A stretch of 64,000 nucleotides of DNA from Shewanella acanthi (GTDB lineage Bacteria > Pseudomonadota > Gammaproteobacteria > Enterobacterales > Shewanellaceae), in contig NZ_CP080413.1 of the NCBI RefSeq assembly GCF_019457475.1, positions 62,001 through 126,000 on the forward strand, read 5' to 3'. Numbering within the stretch: the stretch's first letter is position 1; each line of letters begins with the position of its first letter. Both the position numbers and the translations under genes were made by a program. Shown here piece after piece: positions 44,566-53,553 of the stretch. The notes under the pieces were generated by a model. That model did not search any database. It saw only the letters and a program-made list of their open reading frames with translations, and was not told the DNA's origin.

Positions 44566-46701
44566 ATGCGCGCGCTGCTGCTCACATTAGGTATTGCTAT
44601 GCTCTTACCCGGTTGTTCAACTTCAAAGGGGCAGGCCACTGCTCCCGTGGCGGAAAAAATACCCCACACTATGACCTTACATGGTGTCACCCGCACCGAT
44701 GATTATTATTGGATGCGCGATGACAAACGCCAAGATCCTAAGGTGATTAAGCACCTAGAGGCAGAGAACCGTTATACAGAGGCTTATTTCAAACCGATCA
44801 AAGGGCTGCAAGATGGTCTATTTAAGGAGCTTACAGGACGTTTAGTGGCCGATGAGTCGAGTGTGCCCTATCAGTGGCATCAACACAGCTATTACCGCCG
44901 ATTCCAAGAGGGCGGCGAATACCCGATATTGGGGCGTAAGGGCAGCGACGGTGTTGAGCAATTACTGCTGGATGTTAACGAGCGCGCTAAGGGGCACGAG
45001 TTTTATGGCCTAGGTGGCACGAGCGTCAGCCCCGATGAAACCATGCTGGCCTTTGGCGAAGACCTATTAAGTCGCCGCGTCTATACCATCTATTTTAAGG
45101 ATATCGAATCCGGCGCGATGATCACCGATGTGCTTGAAAACACTGAAGGCAGAGTTGTCTGGGCCAATGATAACCGCCATGTGTTTTATATTGCTAAGGA
45201 TTTGCAGACCCTGCTTGGCTATCAGGTCTTCCGCCATGAATTGGGCACGCCACAATCGAGTGACGTGCTGGTGTATGAGGAACAGGACGATTCCTACTAC
45301 ATTGATTTGGGTAAGAGCTTAGACGAATCACAAATCGTGCTGTTCCACGAGAACACCACCACCAGTGAAGTCTCGGTGCTGGACGCTAACGATCCTATGA
45401 GCCTGTTCAAACCTGTGTTGCCGCGGGAAGAGGGCCACGAGTACAGCGTGTCAAAGCTGGGCGATAGTTATTACATTCTCACTAACTGGCAGGCTAACAA
45501 CTTCCGTTTGATGAAAGTGGCGATTAAGGATGCCGCCGATAAATCCAAATGGCAGGAAGTCGTTGCTCACAATCCAAATGCGCGTATTGAAGATGATTTG
45601 CTGCTTAAGGATTATTTGATTGTGCAAATCCGTGAAAACGGCTTAAGTCGCATCAAGGTCATGCCCTTAAATGGCAAACCAGACTTTGAGTTAAGCTTCG
45701 ACGAGCCTGCCTATGTGTTAGGGCTGGATGTTAACTCGCAGCAGGATAGCGACAAGCTACGCATCTACTACTCGAGCATGACCACACCCGAGGCAATTTA
45801 CGAATATCACTTAACTAATCCCGATAGACGCGACCTGCTAAAACAGGAGCAAGTTCTGGGTGGCTTCGATGCCAGTCAGTACCGCGCCGAGCGGTTATTT
45901 GTCACCGCCCGTGATGGCGCTAAGGTGCCGGTATCTTTAGTTTATCGTAAGGATAAGTTTAAAAAGGACGGCACTAACCCGCTGTATCAATATGGTTATG
46001 GTTCCTACGGTTACACGGTCGAGCCTGACTTTTCTTCATCTGTTATCAGCCTGCTTGACCGCGGTTTTGTGTATGCCATTGCCCACGTTCGCGGCTCTGA
46101 AATGCTAGGACGACCTTGGTACGATGCGGGTAAGTTGCTGAATAAAAAGAATACCTTTAACGACTTTATCGATGTGACCACGGCATTAACCGAGCAGGGT
46201 TACGGCGATAAAAACAAGGTTGTCGCCTCAGGTGGTAGTGCGGGTGGCCTGTTGATGGGCGCGATTGCTAATATGGCACCCGAGAAATACTTCGCTATTG
46301 CTGCTCACGTACCCTTTGTCGATGTAGTGACTACTATGCTTGATGAGTCGATTCCATTGACTACAAACGAGTACGACGAGTGGGGTAATCCAAATGAGAA
46401 AACCTACTTTGACTATATGCTAAGTTACTCGCCCTACGACAATGTAGCCGACCATGAATATCCACATCTGTTAGTGACCACAGGTTTGCATGACTCTCAG
46501 GTGCAGTACTTTGAGCCCGCTAAGTGGGTCGCTAAGCTGCGCGATGTGCAAAACAAGTGGTACAAGTCCAATGACAAGGTGCTGTTATTCGATGTGAATA
46601 TGGATGCCGGCCATGGTGGCAAGAGTGGCCGTTATCGCCAGTACCAAGATACGGCGCAGGAATATACCTTCTTCCTTAGCCTGCTGGGCCTAACTAAGTA
46701 G
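44566..46701 (+). CDS. ptrB: Oligopeptidase B-like S9 family lipoprotein
   Basis: A 711-residue prolyl-oligopeptidase family enzyme. The N-terminus is a lipoprotein signal with LPGC (Cys17), unlike the cytoplasmic E. coli PtrB. A beta-propeller ('DDYYWMRDDKRQDPKVIKHLEAEN' at its start) is followed by an alpha/beta hydrolase domain: Ser in 'ASGGSAGGLLMG', Asp in 'GLHDSQVQYFEPAKW', His in 'DAGHGGKSGR'. Oligopeptidase B cleaves after Arg and Lys in short peptides. AAGGA lies seven bases before the ATG. I infer a periplasmic location. Confidence 0.9.
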   Translation: MRALLLTLGIAMLLPGCSTSKGQATAPVAEKIPHTMTLHGVTRTDDYYWMRDDKRQDPKVIKHLEAENRYTEAYFKPIKGLQDGLFKELTGRLVADESSVPYQWHQHSYYRRFQEGGEYPILGRKGSDGVEQLLLDVNERAKGHEFYGLGGTSVSPDETMLAFGEDLLSRRVYTIYFKDIESGAMITDVLENTEGRVVWANDNRHVFYIAKDLQTLLGYQVFRHELGTPQSSDVLVYEEQDDSYYIDLGKSLDESQIVLFHENTTTSEVSVLDANDPMSLFKPVLPREEGHEYSVSKLGDSYYILTNWQANNFRLMKVAIKDAADKSKWQEVVAHNPNARIEDDLLLKDYLIVQIRENGLSRIKVMPLNGKPDFELSFDEPAYVLGLDVNSQQDSDKLRIYYSSMTTPEAIYEYHLTNPDRRDLLKQEQVLGGFDASQYRAERLFVTARDGAKVPVSLVYRKDKFKKDGTNPLYQYGYGSYGYTVEPDFSSSVISLLDRGFVYAIAHVRGSEMLGRPWYDAGKLLNKKNTFNDFIDVTTALTEQGYGDKNKVVASGGSAGGLLMGAIANMAPEKYFAIAAHVPFVDVVTTMLDESIPLTTNEYDEWGNPNEKTYFDYMLSYSPYDNVADHEYPHLLVTTGLHDSQVQYFEPAKWVAKLRDVQNKWYKSNDKVLLFDVNMDAGHGGKSGRYRQYQDTAQEYTFFLSLLGLTK

Positions 46702-46717
46702 TCGCTAATCATTGCAA

Positions 46718-47281
46718 ATGACGAAGCGAGTGAAAAAGCCTGTCACAAGCGCTGCGTTAGAAGTGGCAAGTGCTAGTCCATTGGTCAACCCCGAAGCTGG
46801 GGTTGACCAAGCTTTAACGCCTGTGTCGAGTGGTCAGCATTTGCAATTAAGTGAGCAATCCCAAGCGCAGCCATTGCCGTCTACAGCGCAGCCAGTGCCA
46901 TCAAAAGCGCAATCCCAATCACGCTCCCATTCACGGTCAAAAGCGCAATCGCAGCCTCTCGATGCTGGTGGTATCGCGGCTAAAAAGGCCGAATCTTTGT
47001 GGTCTCTCTACCTTATCCGTTGTGCCAACGGCCATCTTTACGCTGGCATTACCACTGATGTCACGCGGCGCTTTAACGAACATCAATCCTGTGGCGCTAA
47101 GGCCGCTAAGTTTTTGCGAGGCAAAGGACCGTTAACGTTGATGTATCAAGAGTTGGTCGGCAGCCATGGGGATGCGCTAAGGCGGGAAATCGCAGTGAAG
47201 AAATTGAGTCGAGCCAAGAAGCTCGCTTTGATTGAGACTGGCTCTCAGTCAGTGACTCAGGTTATCCATAACGCATCTTAG
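46718..47281 (+). CDS. GIY-YIG domain protein (YhbQ-like) with low-complexity N-terminal extension
   Basis: The ATG at 46718 gives 187 residues; no good RBS is visible and the gene begins 16 bases after ptrB, so translation may be coupled. Residues about 1-90 are rich in Gln, Ser, Pro and Ala with a short internal repeat (PSTAQPVPSKAQSQ..., SRSHSRSKAQSQ), followed by a GIY-YIG domain: 'WSLYLIRCANGHLYAGITTDVTRRFNEHQ', with Tyr-Ala-Gly-Ile in place of GIY-YIG's second YIG. It matches small YhbQ-like proteins of uncertain nuclease activity. The extension is unusual. Confidence 0.8.
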   Translation: MTKRVKKPVTSAALEVASASPLVNPEAGVDQALTPVSSGQHLQLSEQSQAQPLPSTAQPVPSKAQSQSRSHSRSKAQSQPLDAGGIAAKKAESLWSLYLIRCANGHLYAGITTDVTRRFNEHQSCGAKAAKFLRGKGPLTLMYQELVGSHGDALRREIAVKKLSRAKKLALIETGSQSVTQVIHNAS

Positions 47282-47749
47282 TTACTTCTGATGTTTCTCG
47301 TTAAAGCAAAAACAATCAAAGTCGTGGGGCTTCACCCCTGATTTTAAAAACAAGAGCCGACCAAGCAGGACTGCTCGTCCTATCCTCCTTGCCTCAATTT
47401 TAACAATCAGCCAAGACGTCCCTCACGGTCATAAGCTCGAAAATCATCGATTTTCATTCGCCCCTACACCAGCGAAAGCTACTCGGTCTTCTTGAGCGAC
47501 TCACGGATTTTGCCTATTCGCACTGTGGCAACTCTGAGGGCTTTGTCATCTGTGAGTTCGGTATTATCGATATATAGTGAATTTAAGCCTGTAAGGACTG
47601 GCATAAAATCCCTGCTCAATAGAAGGCTTGGGGTGCGATGTTACTGTATGACTTTTAAATCATTTGGTTATAAAAAAGCACTAACAAAGTTAGTGCTTTT
47701 GGTAATCTGGCAATATCTTGTTTTTTACTTGATATCTGGGCTAATGCTA
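47282..47749. other. Non-coding stretch of 468 bases between convergent genes
   Basis: It ends in the terminator at 47672-47700. The part from about 47320 to 47480 has balanced base composition and reads like former coding sequence or a dispersed repeat (short hairpin GGGG-N5-CCCC near 47329). A 94-codon rightward frame (47492-47776) runs through the terminator and into the neighbouring gene, and is not credible. Origin unknown. Confidence 0.4.
47672..47700 (-). terminator. Terminator between GIY-YIG and lipoprotein genes
   Basis: Stem AAAGCACTAAC/GTTAGTGCTTT with a three-base loop; the minus strand continues with a T-run. Convergent neighbours may share it. Confidence 0.88.
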
Positions 47750-48484
47750 TTAATTTGGCGCAACAACTGGAGCTAAGTAGCCCTGCTCGTTAAACACTTC
47801 ACCACTGTCTGACCATGGAGCGTTGTTAAGATCAGGGTAGCCCTCTAAGTACTTAATTTCAGCACCAGTTTTGTCTTTTATAGAACGAACTACGTCTAGC
47901 ACCGTTTTTTCTGCCCACTCTTCTGGCGTACCTACGAGAGCCCATGCAGCTTTACGAGCTAGGCCGTCCATACCTAAGAAACCACCACCCTCTTTTTTGG
48001 TGTAGTTGGCGTACACATCTAATGCATAGCCATCTTTGTACTTCCACAGGCAGAGGTTGAAAGACATATCAAAACCGTTGTCTACGTTCTTTTGTGCCGT
48101 TGCAGTCCAAACAGCGCCATCGCATTGTGCGACTTTAAGTTGGTTGGTAATTGCATTAGCAGCGCCAAGCTGCATCGCTAATCCCATCATTCCGCCGGCA
48201 GGCCCTGGCATACTTTTCATTTGATCAACTGGAGTAAAGCGTCCTGGTTTTTCTGGAGTCTGGCCCATAACGATAGGGTTTTTCTCGTCGGCAGAACTAA
48301 CATTACGACCTAAGCCATCACTCGCAGCTTCAGTTACTACGGTTCTTTGCGCATTAGTATGGATATCAAACACTCGATATAGCTCAATACTTTTGTTTTT
48401 TTCAACAGCGGCATTATTAAGACTTCCGCAACCTGTCATAAATACAGACGAAATTGCGAGTGCGACTAGTCCAAATTTTTTCAC
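47750..48484 (-). CDS. Lipoprotein of unknown function
   Basis: A 244-residue lipoprotein with signal MKKFGLVALAISSVFMTGC (lipobox MTGC). The mature part has a Gly/Met-rich helical patch (about 95-120, 'GGMMGLAMQLGAANA'), then 'CDGAVWTATAQKNVDNGFDMSFNLCLWKYKDGYALDVYANYTKKEGG', with two Cys that could pair, and a C-terminal 'DVVRSIKDKTGAEIKYLEGYPDL'. I recognise no family. It is transcribed alone and ends at a strong hairpin. Confidence 0.72.
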   Translation of the reverse strand: MKKFGLVALAISSVFMTGCGSLNNAAVEKNKSIELYRVFDIHTNAQRTVVTEAASDGLGRNVSSADEKNPIVMGQTPEKPGRFTPVDQMKSMPGPAGGMMGLAMQLGAANAITNQLKVAQCDGAVWTATAQKNVDNGFDMSFNLCLWKYKDGYALDVYANYTKKEGGGFLGMDGLARKAAWALVGTPEEWAEKTVLDVVRSIKDKTGAEIKYLEGYPDLNNAPWSDSGEVFNEQGYLAPVVAPN

Positions 48485-48864
48485 GGTAACATCCTAGTTA
48501 ATTTAAACGGGACGGCATTCTACAGTCTGAAATTAACAAGCTCAATCTAAAATCAAACAACTATTGCTCAGTTTTGCAACATTTAAATCTTTGAAAAGAA
48601 ACAAATTGCCACAATTGACTACTGTTCGAACAGATTGATTAAGAATTAACTGATGGAGGGCTACTCATGAAATTCTGATTTAGATAAATGAGAAATCAGA
48701 AATAAAAAAAGCCACTCCTAGGGAGAGTGGCGAAAGTGCATAACAGCTAAAAGTACATCAAGGGATAAACGCATAACGGGGTGGGTAGAAGACTGATAGC
48801 CGTGGGAACCCTTGGACATCAGCCTCTACGCCGGGAAGAGTGTTACTTCACTTATTTGGCCGAC
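48485..48864. other. Intergenic region with a terminator
   Basis: Both flanking genes run leftward. It holds the terminator of the DGSG repeat lipoprotein gene and the presumed promoter of the lipoprotein gene ending at 47750. No gene-like frame is seen. Confidence 0.5.
48704..48731 (-). terminator. Terminator of the DGSG repeat lipoprotein gene
   Basis: Stem GCCACTC/GAGTGGC with an eight-base loop; the minus strand continues with seven T residues. It is about 130 bases past the stop. Confidence 0.75.
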
Positions 48865-49752
48865 TTATTTTACAGTCACGGCACCATTAATTTGGTCGAA
48901 GTGAATTTGGCCAGAGCCAGCTTCTAAAACGGTGAGGCCTTGGGTGTTAAACACATTGATATCGCCCGAACCATCGGTAATAGTCACGGCGTTTTTTACA
49001 TCCCGTACCTCAATCTCGCCAGAGCCATCTTCGATGGTCACGCTGCCTTGGATATTGTTGGCCGTGATCGAGCCAGAACCATCGACAATGCTTAAGCTGC
49101 CAATGATATCGCTCACTTCAATTTCGCCCGAACCATCTTGAATCGTGGTATTGCCCTGTACTTTGGTGACTTTTATGCCACCAGATCCATCGTTGATACT
49201 CAGGGTACCAAATAGATTACTGACTTCGATTTCACCCGAGCCGTCGTCGATGCTGACGTTGTGGCCGCCCTCAATTGAAAGACCGCCTGAACCGTCCTTC
49301 ACATCGATACTGCCTATCATCTTAGTGATCACAATTTCACCCGAACCATCGTCGATATCCAGCGCCATGGCGGCGGGCACCTGCAGGGTTAAATCGATAT
49401 AGGGAGAATAATTATTGAAGCTACTATATGGCTTAATCTCAGCCTTTAGTTTGGCATTGCTGCCGCTTTTCTCGAGGGTGAGGATGACTTCGCTCGACTC
49501 ATCGGCATAGATATCAGCAACTAATTTAATTTGGCTAAGACCTTCAATCCCAACAATTTCTAAACCGCCAGCGCCGGTTTCTGCGATTAATGATTTCAGG
49601 CCTTGGCTATCGAGGGTTAGCTCCTTGTGCACAGGGGTAATATCGGGCGCGTCTTCTGAAGCATTTACATTAATAATGCAGCCAGAGAGTGATGCAGCGC
49701 CTGCGGCTAATAGGCCTAAACTGGCGATAGGGAGTAGGGATTTGATGGACAT
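48865..49752 (-). CDS. Lipoprotein with regular 18-residue DGSG repeats (DUF2807/DUF4097-like beta-solenoid)
   Basis: A 295-residue lipoprotein (signal ending LSGC). After a leader region (about 25-125) come nine consecutive units starting DGSG, eight of them exactly 18 residues apart and one 17. A typical unit reads D-G-S-G-E-I-E-V-x5-G-S-x-x-I. Residues after DGSG alternate, Glu in units 1, 3, 5 and 7 and Gly, Ser or Asp in units 2, 4, 6 and 8, suggesting a 36-residue double repeat. DUF2807/DUF4097-type proteins form right-handed beta-solenoids of this kind, so an elongated rod in the periplasm or on the cell surface is expected. Function unknown. Confidence 0.8.
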   Translation of the reverse strand: MSIKSLLPIASLGLLAAGAASLSGCIINVNASEDAPDITPVHKELTLDSQGLKSLIAETGAGGLEIVGIEGLSQIKLVADIYADESSEVILTLEKSGSNAKLKAEIKPYSSFNNYSPYIDLTLQVPAAMALDIDDGSGEIVITKMIGSIDVKDGSGGLSIEGGHNVSIDDGSGEIEVSNLFGTLSINDGSGGIKVTKVQGNTTIQDGSGEIEVSDIIGSLSIVDGSGSITANNIQGSVTIEDGSGEIEVRDVKNAVTITDGSGDINVFNTQGLTVLEAGSGQIHFDQINGAVTVK

Positions 49753-49966
49753 TGCTATTCCTTTTTTACTCGTTATTTTTCCATGCCACTGTTTTGAACT
49801 TTGAGACTACGACATTCACTATTACGAGCTTCAGTTTAAGAATCATTGCGTCTCGAAATTAGTGAGATGCTTAAACAGTGACTATGTAGCACTTGTTGTA
49901 GGGACTGACTTAGCACAGCCTGTGCCAACTTTTTAAAGCTATATTTATCATGATGTTAATATTAAA

Positions 49967-49998
49967 GTGTCCGCTGGTAATAGCGCGGACATGTCCGC
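49967..49998. promoter_or_regulatory. TGTCCG palindrome cluster, candidate operator
   Basis: GTGTCCGC at 49967 is followed at 49985-49998 by a perfect 14-bp palindrome GCGGACATGTCCGC. The same TGTCCG core is repeated in the promoter region at 24296-24358. It lies about 215 bases upstream of the lipoprotein start, on the upstream side of that gene only, since the other neighbour ends here. Confidence 0.55.
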
Positions 49999-50081
49999 TA
50001 AGTGCGGGATTTACATAAAGAGTGGTGAAATTCATCACTCTAGAAATAACAGGTTGGCCAGTTGGAAAGAATCGAAGGCAT

Positions 50082-50115
50082 AAAAAAAGACACCAAATTA
50101 CTCTTGGTGTCTTTG
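50082..50115 (-). terminator. Terminator of the M14 carboxypeptidase gene
   Basis: Stem AAAGACACCAA/TTGGTGTCTTT with a six-base loop; the minus strand continues with a T-run. Confidence 0.88.
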
Positions 50116-50155
50116 ATGAATCTAACCTATGAGGGCTAATGCTAACGGCTAATGT

Positions 50156-52111
50156 TTAACGGCTACGGTAAACCGGATACTTGAGGTATTGGTTGTCGTA
50201 GTAGGGGCTACGCTCGTAGAACCAACGTAAACGCGCCTCTGAATCGGCGGCAAAATCGGGGTTTTCCAGCGCCTTATTAAACTCTGCCGCAAGTTTTGGA
50301 TCTTCGGCTAACATCTTGGCTGCCATTGGCTCAACTGCGTAATCTTCAATATATTCGGTGCGGGTGAAGATAGGGTTAAAGAAGCCCCACTGTAACAGCG
50401 AGTCTGGTGATTGAGGTTCGAGCAAGAGCATTGCCAAATCACCTAGTGGCTGATCCGTACTGACTTTGACTGTGCCCACTGGCAGCGTGGTCTTTACCTT
50501 AGTCAGCTCAGACTCGACTTTTACAGTTAAGCGACCTTCGAAGGCCTGGGTGTTAAACACTGGGTTACTCAGCGTGTATTGCTGAAGTTTCAATTCCGTA
50601 GGCTTAGTCAGGCGAGTCAGACGAATTCCATGCAAGTTCAAACGGTCGATAACCTGCGTCCACTGCGCTGGAATATAGTAAGCACTCGGGCGCGTGACTT
50701 TTATATCGGGGATATTCTGGGCGACTACCGGCAGATTCTCATACTGCTTAGGCTCGCCCGTCCAGCGCACGACGTCACTGCCGCTGATTGGGCTCTTTTC
50801 AACGCGATAGTCTATTCCTTTAAAGTCCCAACCCTTAGCGAGCGGCGCCGATTTCCAGGTTAAGGTCACCAAAGGCGATGCGCGGTATTTATCCTCTTGA
50901 ATCGCACTCTTTAACTTGGTCGCTTGTTCGCCCACGGTTTTCAGGGTTTGCTCGAGCATCACATAGGTGCCAAGTACACGTTGCTTAAAGGGTTTTAAGC
51001 TGTGGTTTTCAATCAGGATGGTTGGCAGATGGCGCGCATCGCCGTAACCGTTAGAGAAACGAGGTGTTGGGTTCCACAGTGACATCCCCTTAGTGATATC
51101 ACCATTATCCAGCGCGAACACTAATGGCCCCGGAATATGCCCCTGTTCGGTAAGCGCCGCTTCGACCGCTGGGCGGTAGTTGTTTTCGAGCCACTTGAAG
51201 CTGGCAGGGCTATAACCTTGGGCTAGGTTGTAGCCAAAGGTCACGTCATATTGGTAATCGATACCGTCGGTCACATGCACGTCGATATATAAATCCGGCT
51301 GCCACACATTGAGCGCGCGCAGCATGTGCTGCATTTCTAGGGTGTCGGCCTTGGCATAATCGCGGTTGAGGTTAAGGTTATTGGCATTGGTGCGCCAGCC
51401 CATATTCACAGGGCCGCGTTGGTTCACGCGGTTGAACTCTCCGCTGCGCTCGTGGGCATCGACGCTGAACATTGGCACAAACAGCAGGTTCGCTTTGTCG
51501 AGCAATGTGGCCTTGTCGCCCTTGATGATGTCGCGAAGCAACATCATGCCAGCGTCTTTACCGTCGATTTCGCCCGCATGGATACCCGCTTGAACCAGCA
51601 CGGTTGGTTTAGTGTTTTGCTTTAGGCGCGCCGACTCATTAATGCCTTCGAGGCTTGCGATATACATCCAAATGTCGCGCCCCTGAGGACTCTTCCCTAG
51701 GCTGACCTTTTTAAGTAGTTCGGATTCAGCAGCAAGACGATCAAGCCACGCAATAGTGTCATCGTAACTTGGGCTCTCAACACCATTGCTTTGCTCAAAC
51801 GGCGTTGCCCATTCGTTATCGCTGGCTTGCATCAGTGCTTCGCTGGCTCCGTGCCAAGTGATGCTCGGTGGTAAAATTTTGTCGTTGATAAAGGTATTTG
51901 CCCGTTCAGACGTCGCACTAATGGCTTCGGCGACTTGGGTGACTAACGTCTCGGTAGGCGTGTTTTCGGCTTCGTTTGACGTGATTGCGACGGCTTCAGT
52001 GGTTACCGCTTGGGGCGCAGGATTTGGCTCGGCAGCAAAGGCATTCGTGCTGGCATACATACAGGCCATTGCAATAACAGAAGGGGAAAACAAGCGCATA
52101 AATGAGTCCAT
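50156..52111 (-). CDS. Exported M14 family zinc carboxypeptidase
   Basis: A 651-residue protein with a signal peptide (about 1-27, ending AFAAEP). The peptidase domain has the zinc motif HxxE in 'GIHAGEIDGKDAG' and the downstream Arg/Asn block 'NLNLNRDYAKADTLEMQ', followed by 'DLYIDVHVTDG', where a third ligand His is plausible. A long C-terminal half contains beta-rich sequence with 'KPTELKLQQYTLS'. Starts at 52111 and 52099 are both possible; neither has a good RBS. It probably cleaves peptides or peptidoglycan stems in the periplasm. Confidence 0.85.
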   Translation of the reverse strand: MDSFMRLFSPSVIAMACMYASTNAFAAEPNPAPQAVTTEAVAITSNEAENTPTETLVTQVAEAISATSERANTFINDKILPPSITWHGASEALMQASDNEWATPFEQSNGVESPSYDDTIAWLDRLAAESELLKKVSLGKSPQGRDIWMYIASLEGINESARLKQNTKPTVLVQAGIHAGEIDGKDAGMMLLRDIIKGDKATLLDKANLLFVPMFSVDAHERSGEFNRVNQRGPVNMGWRTNANNLNLNRDYAKADTLEMQHMLRALNVWQPDLYIDVHVTDGIDYQYDVTFGYNLAQGYSPASFKWLENNYRPAVEAALTEQGHIPGPLVFALDNGDITKGMSLWNPTPRFSNGYGDARHLPTILIENHSLKPFKQRVLGTYVMLEQTLKTVGEQATKLKSAIQEDKYRASPLVTLTWKSAPLAKGWDFKGIDYRVEKSPISGSDVVRWTGEPKQYENLPVVAQNIPDIKVTRPSAYYIPAQWTQVIDRLNLHGIRLTRLTKPTELKLQQYTLSNPVFNTQAFEGRLTVKVESELTKVKTTLPVGTVKVSTDQPLGDLAMLLLEPQSPDSLLQWGFFNPIFTRTEYIEDYAVEPMAAKMLAEDPKLAAEFNKALENPDFAADSEARLRWFYERSPYYDNQYLKYPVYRSR

Positions 52112-52244
52112 AACGGGAATAATTTTTAGGGCGGTATCTTTTCATTAATTCCCATATTTGTGCAAGGGCATAGGATGCTGAACTGCATATTGATTACGGA
52201 TTTTTTTGAAAAATTTTGTGTATAGCAGAGTAAGCATTCAGCCA

Positions 52245-52281
52245 ATAAAAAAGGCCTGAATAGCATGACTATTCAGGCCTA
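52245..52281 (-). terminator. Terminator of the symporter gene
   Basis: Stem AGGCCTGAATAG/CTATTCAGGCCT with a five-base loop; the minus strand continues with TTTTTTATT. Confidence 0.9.
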
Positions 52282-52317
52282 ATTGTTTGCTTATCTTTTT
52301 AGGTAAAAGCGAGAGCG

Positions 52318-53553
52318 TTAGTTATTACCCTCGACTTTCTCTGGGCTGTACTTATCCATAATCACTGCGCAGGCGGCATCACCGGTAATATTGAGCGCGG
52401 TGCGGATCATGTCAAATACACGGTCTAGGGCAAACAGTAATGGCAATCCATCAATCGGAATACCTGCAGCAATTAATACTGCAACCACTAAAAATGAAGG
52501 TCCTGGTACACCCGCCTGACCAATCGCCCCTAAGGTTGAGGTGAAGATGATCGCGGCATAGGCGGCCATCGACAGGTCGACGTTGTACATTTGGGCGAAG
52601 AAGATAGCGACCAAACCATAATAAATAGCGTTGCCGCTCATATTGATGGTCGCACCCAGTGGCAGTACGAAGGCCGTGGTGGCCTTAGACACTTTTAAGT
52701 CCTCTTCACAGGTTTCCATGTTGACTGGCAGTGTCGCCATGGATGACGCGGTCGATAATGCCATTACCTGTGGTTTTTTCATCGCCGACAAAAACTGGCG
52801 CGCTGAAACCTTAGAGAACAGCTGCACTAAGGTTGGGAAGAAGATAAAACCATAGATCAGAATCGCCACCACGAACACGGCGAACAGCTTAAATACCACC
52901 TCTAAGGCATCGAATCCGAAGGTGCCCACAGAGTCGGCCATCAGACCAAATACCCCGATTGGCGCGATAATCATTACGCAGTTAATCATCCATACGAAGG
53001 CATCAACGATAGTGTTCAGTGCCGCCATAATCGGCTTAGCACCATCACCTTTGACCTTGGTCAGGGCGATACCGAAGAACAGGCTGAATACCAAAATTTG
53101 TAATACGTTTCCGCCGGTGAGCGACTCGAACACGTTGGTTGGGATCATACCAATCAGAGTATCCATCACCCCAGGTAGAGCACCTTGTTCGGCGGTTACT
53201 TGCATTAAATCGGTGCGGCTGTGGGCGGTAAAATCGACACCTGCGCCGGGTTGGAATAAATTTCCCATCAGCAGCGCGAGGGCAACAGCCACACCGGAAG
53301 TCAGTAGAAAGAATCCGAAGGTGCCGATACCGATTTTGCCCGCCGATGGGCTATCACCAAGGCTGGCTGCACCGCTAATAATCGATACTAATACCAGTGG
53401 GATTACCAGCATTTTGATTAAATGGATAAAGATGGTGCCCAGCGGTGCAAATACGCTGGCGCTTTCGCCCATCATAAAACCCACCAGTGCGCCGATGATC
53501 ATGGCGATCACCACCTGCACACCTATGTTGCCTAATAAATTCTTGCTTTTCAT
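52318..53553 (-). CDS. Dicarboxylate/amino acid:cation symporter (DAACS family)
   Basis: A 411-residue protein with about eight membrane segments. The Ser-rich re-entrant motif of the GltP/DctA family is 'ALSTASSMATLPVN', and 'GATINMSGNAIYYGLVAIFFAQ' (NMDGT-like region, here NMSGN) follows. It should take up C4-dicarboxylates, glutamate/aspartate or Ser/Thr with Na+ or H+. Substrate cannot be read from sequence. It is a single gene with its own terminator. Confidence 0.9.
   Translation of the reverse strand: MKSKNLLGNIGVQVVIAMIIGALVGFMMGESASVFAPLGTIFIHLIKMLVIPLVLVSIISGAASLGDSPSAGKIGIGTFGFFLLTSGVAVALALLMGNLFQPGAGVDFTAHSRTDLMQVTAEQGALPGVMDTLIGMIPTNVFESLTGGNVLQILVFSLFFGIALTKVKGDGAKPIMAALNTIVDAFVWMINCVMIIAPIGVFGLMADSVGTFGFDALEVVFKLFAVFVVAILIYGFIFFPTLVQLFSKVSARQFLSAMKKPQVMALSTASSMATLPVNMETCEEDLKVSKATTAFVLPLGATINMSGNAIYYGLVAIFFAQMYNVDLSMAAYAAIIFTSTLGAIGQAGVPGPSFLVVAVLIAAGIPIDGLPLLFALDRVFDMIRTALNITGDAACAVIMDKYSPEKVEGNN

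Larger units (their letters stand above)
49753..50155. other. Intergenic region upstream of the DGSG repeat lipoprotein
   Basis: It contains a TGTCCG palindrome cluster at 49967-49998 and the M14 carboxypeptidase terminator at 50082-50115. The rest is AT-rich with no gene-like frame. Confidence 0.5.

Noticed and set aside
47492..47776. 94-codon rightward open frame behind the GIY-YIG gene
   Set aside because: It runs through a clear terminator hairpin and into the end of the leftward lipoprotein gene; it has no RBS support and no recognised similarity.
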